From NCBI GenBank assembly GCA_017632695.1, contig JAGBQS010000276.1:1-10348 (forward strand): 10,348 bases of DNA, given 5' to 3'. Below, piece by piece: positions 6,518 to 10,348 of the stretch (the first letter of the stretch is position 1; every line of letters begins with the position of its first letter). This DNA is from Bacteroidales bacterium. Its GTDB lineage: Bacteria; Bacteroidota; Bacteroidia; Bacteroidales; UBA3663. The translations under genes were made by a program, and so were the position numbers. The notes below the pieces were generated by a model that was not told the DNA's origin, searched no databases, and saw nothing but the letters and a program-made list of their open reading frames with translations.

Positions 6518-7290
6518 TCCTTCAGTGCTGCGTATAATTGGTCGATGGCCAGTTGGGCATCACCCTTGGCAGCATCGAGCAGTTGAACAAACTTCGAGCC
6601 GATGATGGCTCCGTTGGCATTAGCCTGCGCCGACTGGAGCGTCTGCCTGTTACTGATGCCGAAACCGATCATGGTAGGATGCTTGAGGTTCATGGCATGA
6701 ACCTTGTTGAAGTAAGCCTGTTTGGCCTCGTTAAACTCCTTCTGTGCGCCCGTAATGGCTGCCGAAGATACCATATAAATGAAACCGTCGGTGTTTTCAT
6801 CAATGAAGCGAATGCGCTCCTCGCTTGTTTCGGGTGTGATAAGCATGATGATGCGCAGGTCGTACTTGTCAGCAATGGGTTTGTATTCCTCCATATAGTC
6901 GGCAAAAGGAAGGTCGGGCAGGATCATGCCGTCGATGCCCACCTCAACGCACTTCTGGCAAAAACGCTCGAATCCGAACTGGATGACCGGATTCAGGTAA
7001 CCCATCAGGATGAGCGGGATTTTCACGTCCTGACGGATATCCTTGAGCTGCTCAAAAAGCTTTCGCAAAGACATACCGTTACGAAGCGCCTTAGTAGCTG
7101 CGTCCTGAATGACGGGACCGTCGGCCATCGGATCGGAAAAGGGAACGCCGATTTCGATCATCGAAATACCGTTCTTCTCGAGCGTCCGGATTACGTCGGC
7201 TGTTCCTTCGAGAGTCGGTGCGCCGGCACAGAAATACAGACTCAGCAAGTTCTGCGGATTCTGTTGGAAAAGTTGATTGATTCTATTCAT
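6514..7290 (-). CDS. trpA: Tryptophan synthase alpha subunit
   Basis: TrpA (258 residues) cleaves indole-3-glycerol phosphate to indole and glyceraldehyde 3-phosphate and channels indole to TrpB. It has a TIM-barrel fold. The catalytic residues are present: Glu46 in MIEIGVPFSDP and Asp57 in MADGPVIQ, equivalent to Glu49 and Asp60 of the Salmonella enzyme. Phosphate-binding segments are seen in IGFGISN and GAIIGSKFV near the C-terminus, and ILPDLPFADY in the middle. Length is normal. It lies 28 bases after trpF and its stop overlaps the start of the MATE gene by 4 bases. The trpB gene is not adjacent, which fits the Bacteroidota arrangement with trpB near the front of the operon and trpA last. 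Confidence 0.97.
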   Translation of the reverse strand: MNRINQLFQQNPQNLLSLYFCAGAPTLEGTADVIRTLEKNGISMIEIGVPFSDPMADGPVIQDAATKALRNGMSLRKLFEQLKDIRQDVKIPLILMGYLNPVIQFGFERFCQKCVEVGIDGMILPDLPFADYMEEYKPIADKYDLRIIMLITPETSEERIRFIDENTDGFIYMVSSAAITGAQKEFNEAKQAYFNKVHAMNLKHPTMIGFGISNRQTLQSAQANANGAIIGSKFVQLLDAAKGDAQLAIDQLYAALKE

Positions 7291-7319
7291 GATTGTTCAT
7301 TCTATTCAATTATATAATT
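7280..7319. repeat. Short palindrome and direct repeat at the trpF-trpA junction
   Basis: AATTATATAATT at 7308-7319 is a perfect 12-bp palindrome overlapping the trpF stop. ATTCTATTCA occurs at 7280-7289 and again at 7299-7308, so on the coding strand a TGAATAGAAT copy just upstream duplicates the trpA start region, 19 bases away and out of frame. The 28-base spacer holds nothing else. Confidence 0.5.
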
Positions 7320-7963
7320 CAGTTCTTGATTGTCAGGATGGTGCTATTGCCTTCGAGAAATTCCCTGAGGGCTGTAACATCCTTCAGACCAGGAGCGGTC
7401 TCGAAACGCGAATTCAGGTCGATGCCTTCCAGACACGGATGTTCCAGACGACTAAGTGCCTCGCGACTGTCAGGACCTATACCTCCGCTCAGCAGGAAGG
7501 GCGTCATGCAGCGGTAATGCGAGAGCAGCGACCAGTCGAACTGGCGTCCGCTGCCGCCAAATCCTGCGGTTGGCGTATCGAACAGGAAATAGTCCACAAA
7601 ACCGACCAGCGGCTCACACGGACGGAAATCGTCGGGACTTGCCACACGGAATGCCTTCACGATGGTGCAGACACGGTCGATGGCTCCCAGCGCCTGTCGC
7701 AGCTGCATGACATACAGCCGGTCCTCGCTCCCATGCAGCTGGACCACCTGCAAACCGTACTCCACCACATGCTTTACGATGTCCGACACCTCGGCATCGA
7801 CAAACACTCCTACCCGCTTACACCGTTCGGGCAGATATTCAGGCACACGGTCGCAATAGCGTTCCGACTTCGGATAGAAGATGAATCCCATCCAGTCGAT
7901 ACCTAATGCTTCAACTTCGCGAATGTTCTGGGCCTCGCGCATGCCACATACCTTGATTATCAT
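7319..7963 (-). CDS. trpF: Phosphoribosylanthranilate isomerase
   Basis: TrpF (214 residues) performs the Amadori rearrangement of N-(5-phosphoribosyl)anthranilate to CdRP, the step between TrpD and TrpC. The N-terminal IIKVCGMR contains the general-base cysteine at residue 6, and the general-acid aspartate is Asp129 in YFLFDTPTAGFGGSGRQFDW. Other family motifs are MGFIFYPKSERY, VQLHG (74-78), LLSGGI and GIDLNSRFE, the last two forming the phosphate site and C-terminal barrel end. The length is typical of a stand-alone TrpF, not the TrpC-TrpF fusion of enterobacteria. Its ATG overlaps the trpC TGA as ATGA (7960-7963), so it is probably translationally coupled to trpC. Confidence 0.96.
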   Translation of the reverse strand: MIIKVCGMREAQNIREVEALGIDWMGFIFYPKSERYCDRVPEYLPERCKRVGVFVDAEVSDIVKHVVEYGLQVVQLHGSEDRLYVMQLRQALGAIDRVCTIVKAFRVASPDDFRPCEPLVGFVDYFLFDTPTAGFGGSGRQFDWSLLSHYRCMTPFLLSGGIGPDSREALSRLEHPCLEGIDLNSRFETAPGLKDVTALREFLEGNSTILTIKN

Positions 7964-8799
7964 ACTATCTTTCCGATAAACTCCTTGAGCGCCTGTCCGG
8001 GGTCAGCCTCTTTCATGAAACATTCGCCGATAAGGAAGCCCCGGAATCCGGCTTCGCGCAACTCCTTAACCGTTTGAGGCGAACTGATGCCCGACTCCGA
8101 AACCAGCAAAGGAAGATCTTCGGCGGTACTAACCGTGAGGTTACGTAACACGCGCTGTAACTGGGCAGCAATATCGAACGAATGCTGCACATCGGTGTGG
8201 AAGGTTCCCAGCGAACGGTTGTTCACGCCCAGCATATCGGGAATGCCAGCCTGCAGGAAAGCCAGTTCGGAGGCATCGTGCACCTCGAGCAAAACCTCCA
8301 GTCCCAGGTTGTGTGCCGTTTGCAGCAACTGTCCGTACAGGTCCTGGAAAAGATCGGCAGCAATGAGCAGGACGGCATCGGCACCTGCCAGACGAGCCTC
8401 GTAGAGCTGATATTCATCGATGATAAATTCCTTTCGAAGCAACGGGAGCTGCACCATCGGCCGTATACGCTGGACAAACTCCAGTCGTCCGCCAAAGTAT
8501 GTCTCATCAGTCAGGATGCTGCAAGCCGCAGCGCCGCCAGCCTCGTACAGGGGTATCACCTGCTCAGGGGTGACATCGGCGTGAATCCAGCCCTTCGAGG
8601 GACTCTTGCGCTTGAACTCGGCAATGATACCGCTCTTGCTGCGTGCCAGACTCTGTTTCATGGAGCGCAGTTTCAGGGCACCATCCTGCCTGATTTTCTG
8701 CTGAACCAGTTTCTTCAGCACATCCAGTGGCATCTCGTTGGCAGCAATAGCCAACTCGACCCGCTTGTTCGCAACGATTTCTTCGAGAATATCTTGCAT
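7960..8799 (-). CDS. trpC: Indole-3-glycerol phosphate synthase
   Basis: TrpC (279 residues) closes the ring of CdRP to indole-3-glycerol phosphate with loss of CO2 and water. The TIM-barrel signature motifs occur in order: AEFKRKSPSKG (60-70, with Glu61 and the catalytic Lys63), SILTDETYFGG, LLRKEFIIDEYQ (Lys123, the likely general acid), DAVLLIAA, EVHD (Glu172), GVNNR (Asn193), LVSESGI (Glu235) and GFLIGE near the end. These match the catalytic set defined for the Sulfolobus enzyme. The length is slightly longer than the shortest members, with an N-terminal helical extension starting MQDILEEIVANKRVEL that is normal for the family. The gene is preceded by a 126-base repeat-rich spacer after trpD and overlaps trpF by 4 bases. 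Confidence 0.97.
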   Translation of the reverse strand: MQDILEEIVANKRVELAIAANEMPLDVLKKLVQQKIRQDGALKLRSMKQSLARSKSGIIAEFKRKSPSKGWIHADVTPEQVIPLYEAGGAAACSILTDETYFGGRLEFVQRIRPMVQLPLLRKEFIIDEYQLYEARLAGADAVLLIAADLFQDLYGQLLQTAHNLGLEVLLEVHDASELAFLQAGIPDMLGVNNRSLGTFHTDVQHSFDIAAQLQRVLRNLTVSTAEDLPLLVSESGISSPQTVKELREAGFRGFLIGECFMKEADPGQALKEFIGKIV

Positions 8800-8813
8800 A
8801 AATTGAGGTTTTT

Positions 8814-8926
8814 AGGTTATATGGTTTGGAGGTTATAAGGGTTGAGGTTGTTTACAATGCTTGCCTGATCATGGTAAATTACCTTATAACCTAACAAGCA
8901 AAGCGACCTTAAAACCTTATAAACCT
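8814..8926. repeat. Nested inverted repeats in the trpD-trpC spacer
   Basis: Four copies of an 11-mer occupy this spacer, two in each orientation. AGGTTATATGG (8814-8824) and AGGTTATAAGG (8830-8840) face CCTTATAACCT (8882-8892) and CCTTATAAACCT (8915-8926, one extra base, overlapping the trpD stop). The inner pair is a perfect 11-bp inverted repeat around 41 bases. The stretch between them also carries GAGGTT-type words. Such a layout can form a stem-loop in the trp mRNA between trpD and trpC. No gene and no T-run are visible. Confidence 0.85.
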
Positions 8927-9921
8927 TAACTGTATATCTCCACAAACTTTTTGAAAGCCTTCAGAGCCTTGCCGCTGTCAAGCGACTCGCGACACAGCTC
9001 GATGCTCTCTTCAACACTCTTGTTGCGGTCGATGACGGCGATGCCGCAGGCAGCATTGGCCAGCACCACATCCTTCTGGGCCTTCGTACAGGTACCGTTC
9101 AGCACACTGTCGAAAATCTTCATGGCATCGGCTGCGCTTGTACCGCCGTAAATCTCGTGCGGGTCAATGTAGTTGAAGCCCATATCCTTTGGCGTATAGA
9201 CTTTCTCGAAGCTGTTGGTAACCAGTTTGAAGCCGGCAGTAAGCGAAATCTCATCGTAGCCGTCGTACGATGTGATGACGCCATAATTGTCGCCAATCTT
9301 CTGATGTGCGCTAACATAGAGGCGCTGCTGTTGCTGGTTGGCTGTTCCGTGAAGGCTGTTCTTTGGCTTGCAAGGATTCACCAGAGGACCCAGCAGATTG
9401 AAGCAAGTCGGCACACCCAAGGCCTTGCGAGCAGGCCCCACGAACTTCATACCGTAAGCAAAAAGCGGTGCATGAAGGTAGCAGACGCCAGCGTCGTCGA
9501 GCGCCTTGCGGATAATGTCCGGATTATCGGTAAACTTCAGGCCGTGACCCTGCAGAACGTTCGAAGCGCCCGAAACGGATGTGGATGCTCCGTTGCCGTG
9601 CTTTGAAACCTGATAGCCGGCTCCAGCCACAACGAAAGCCGAACAGGTGGAGATATTGAACGTATTCTTCCCGTCGCCGCCTGTTCCTACAATATCGAGC
9701 GTGTTGTAACCGTTCAGATCCACGGGCTTGCCAGTTTCGAGCAATCCGTCGCGGAAGCCCAGCAGCTCATCAACCGTGACACCACGGGTCTGCAGCGCCA
9801 TCAGCAGCGCTGAAATCTGACACTCATTATACTTTTCGGCCACGATTCCCAACATGATGTTGTGCGTGTCCTGACGGGTAAGCAATTCGCCGTCGATCAG
9901 TTTTGACAGATATTTTTTCAT
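8926..9921 (-). CDS. trpD: Anthranilate phosphoribosyltransferase
   Basis: TrpD (331 residues) transfers phosphoribose from PRPP to anthranilate, the second committed step of the pathway. It shows the PRPP-binding glycine loop GTGGD (79-83), NIST (89-92), KHGN (107-110), the anthranilate-site region with GPARKALGVPTCFNLLGPLVNP, and the metal-binding DGYDEIS. The segment after KHGN reads GASTSVSGASNVL in place of the RxVSSxSGSAD common in proteobacteria; I recall a similar variant in Bacteroides TrpD, so this looks lineage-typical. It is a stand-alone TrpD, not fused to TrpG. Start MKKYLSKLIDGELLT is the family's usual N-terminus. Upstream is an 87-base spacer with repeats and downstream a 126-base one, so it is less tightly packed than the later trp genes. 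Confidence 0.97.
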   Translation of the reverse strand: MKKYLSKLIDGELLTRQDTHNIMLGIVAEKYNECQISALLMALQTRGVTVDELLGFRDGLLETGKPVDLNGYNTLDIVGTGGDGKNTFNISTCSAFVVAGAGYQVSKHGNGASTSVSGASNVLQGHGLKFTDNPDIIRKALDDAGVCYLHAPLFAYGMKFVGPARKALGVPTCFNLLGPLVNPCKPKNSLHGTANQQQQRLYVSAHQKIGDNYGVITSYDGYDEISLTAGFKLVTNSFEKVYTPKDMGFNYIDPHEIYGGTSAADAMKIFDSVLNGTCTKAQKDVVLANAACGIAVIDRNKSVEESIELCRESLDSGKALKAFKKFVEIYS

Positions 9922-9930
9922 TGTTACATA

Positions 9931-9969
9931 ACTTTAATCTTTACACTATACACTTTAATCTTTACACTA
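9931..9969. repeat. Tandem 18-bp direct repeat upstream of trpD
   Basis: ACTTTAATCTTTACACTA occurs exactly at 9931-9948 and again at 9952-9969, separated by 3 bases (21-base period). On the coding strand both copies lie within 50 bases before the trpD ATG at 9921. AT-rich tandem words of this kind may act as a leader or spacer in the trp mRNA, or be slippage products. No function can be read from the sequence. Confidence 0.85.
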
Positions 9970-10003
9970 CCCCCAAGTCCCCCTTTAAGGGGGATTTAGA
10001 GGG
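9970..10003. repeat. GC-rich hairpin (REP-like) between trpG and trpD
   Basis: CCCCC (9979-9983) and GGGGG (9989-9993) flank TTTAA, and the pairing extends outward: AAGT with ATTT, then CCCCC (9970-9974) with GAGGG (9999-10003), with one bulge and one mismatch. The element sits directly after the trpG stop and before the tandem 18-mers. I recall similar C5/G5 palindromes dispersed between genes in Bacteroidota genomes, so it may be a REP-like repeat, but copy number cannot be checked here. On the trp strand the hairpin is followed by GGGGGTAGTG, not a T-run, so strong termination is unlikely; partial attenuation or mRNA-end stabilisation is possible. Confidence 0.7.
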
Positions 10004-10008
10004 TCTCT

Positions 10009-10348
10009 CTACCCTCTATGGAGCAGCCAGTTCTGGATCATTCTACGGCCATCGGGGGTAAGCACGCTTTCGGGATGGAACTGAATACCGCGAATGTCAT
10101 ACTCCCTGTGTCGCAGCGCCATCACCTGTCCCTCGTTGCTGAGAGCTGTGATTTCGAGACATTCAGGCTGATTGTCGGCATCCACTACCCACGAATTGTA
10201 TCGCCCGACAAGCAAATCGGCATGCAAGCCCTTGAAGATATAGTCCACCTCTCGCACATCGCTACCCGGAACGGGCAGTGCCACCACATGAACAGGTGTC
10301 TGTACACCATGAAAAACCTCACTCAGGTTAACCAGCGTTCCACCGAAC
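10009..10348 (-). CDS. trpG: Anthranilate synthase glutamine amidotransferase subunit, C-terminal part
   Basis: This is the C-terminal 112 codons of TrpG, the class I glutamine amidotransferase that feeds ammonia to TrpE for anthranilate synthesis. The frame is open to the window edge (FGGTLVNLSEVFHGVQTPVHV precedes the internal GTG at 10287), so the start lies outside. Visible family features are VGRYNSWVV, in the position of the family's VGRYHSL segment, and the catalytic His-Glu pair in IQFHPESVLTPDGRRMIQNWL; the nucleophilic cysteine would be in the missing part. In that RYHSL position the residue is Asn. A para-aminobenzoate synthase PabA is similar in sequence, but the location ahead of trpD-C-F-A favours TrpG. 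The window ends before trpE, which is expected next. Confidence 0.93.
   Translation of the reverse strand, partial: FGGTLVNLSEVFHGVQTPVHVVALPVPGSDVREVDYIFKGLHADLLVGRYNSWVVDADNQPECLEITALSNEGQVMALRHREYDIRGIQFHPESVLTPDGRRMIQNWLLHRG

Noticed and set aside
5444..6586. 380-residue open frame on the + strand opposite the MATE gene
   Set aside because: It is antisense to a clearly recognised transporter, has a His/Gln-rich low-complexity composition typical of shadow frames, and resembles no family.
6538..7317. 259-residue + strand frame opposite trpA
   Set aside because: It is a shadow of trpA codon usage. The - strand product carries all TrpA catalytic residues.
10285..10287. GTG as the start of trpG
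   Set aside because: The frame continues to the window edge with typical TrpG sequence (FGGTLVNLSEVFHG), so the GTG is an internal valine.

Overview
This is a chromosomal, housekeeping-type window from a member of the Bacteroidota, most likely order Bacteroidales and possibly the Prevotella/Bacteroides group. The evidence is a short primary sigma factor without region 1.1, a TTTG/TAnnTTTG-type promoter in front of it, weak or absent Shine-Dalgarno sequences, a class 3 fructose-bisphosphatase, a lipoprotein with an acidic stretch after its lipobox cysteine, and trp genes in the order G-D-C-F-A. Genus and species are not resolved.

Left part (1-3759, + strand). The 3' end of fbp is followed after 12 bases by holB (DNA polymerase III delta'). 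A 94-base gap carrying a convincing sigma-ABfr promoter leads to rpoD (primary sigma factor), and hemW (radical SAM heme chaperone) follows 7 bases later. The layout suggests an fbp-holB unit and a separately promoted rpoD-hemW unit.

Middle (3760-4784). A small lipoprotein gene (3923-4393, +) stands alone. It is followed by a 391-base gene-free stretch holding five copies of a 42-bp tandem repeat with a long hairpin at each end. The right-hand hairpin has perfect 19-bp arms. The array lies between the end of the lipoprotein gene and the end of the leftward operon, so it probably terminates transcription from one or both sides.

Right part (4785-10348, - strand). This is the distal part of a tryptophan biosynthesis operon, transcribed leftward: trpG (its 5' end lies outside the window), trpD, trpC, trpF and trpA, then a MATE-family exporter and a small TIGR04076-family protein. 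trpC/trpF and trpA/MATE each overlap by the 4 bases ATGA, implying translational coupling. The exporter is thus physically built into the trp operon. The products convert anthranilate to indole-3-glycerol phosphate (TrpD, F, C) and then indole (TrpA). TrpG supplies ammonia to TrpE, and trpE and trpB would be expected beyond the right edge. In contrast to the coupled genes, the trpG-trpD and trpD-trpC spacers (87 and 126 bases) are filled with repeats: tandem 18-mers plus a GC-rich hairpin in the first, and four copies of an 11-mer in nested inverted orientation in the second.

No mobile element, CRISPR array, tRNA, rRNA or defence system is visible. The most unusual parts are the 42-bp hairpin array, the repeat-laden trp spacers and the transporter coupled to trpA.
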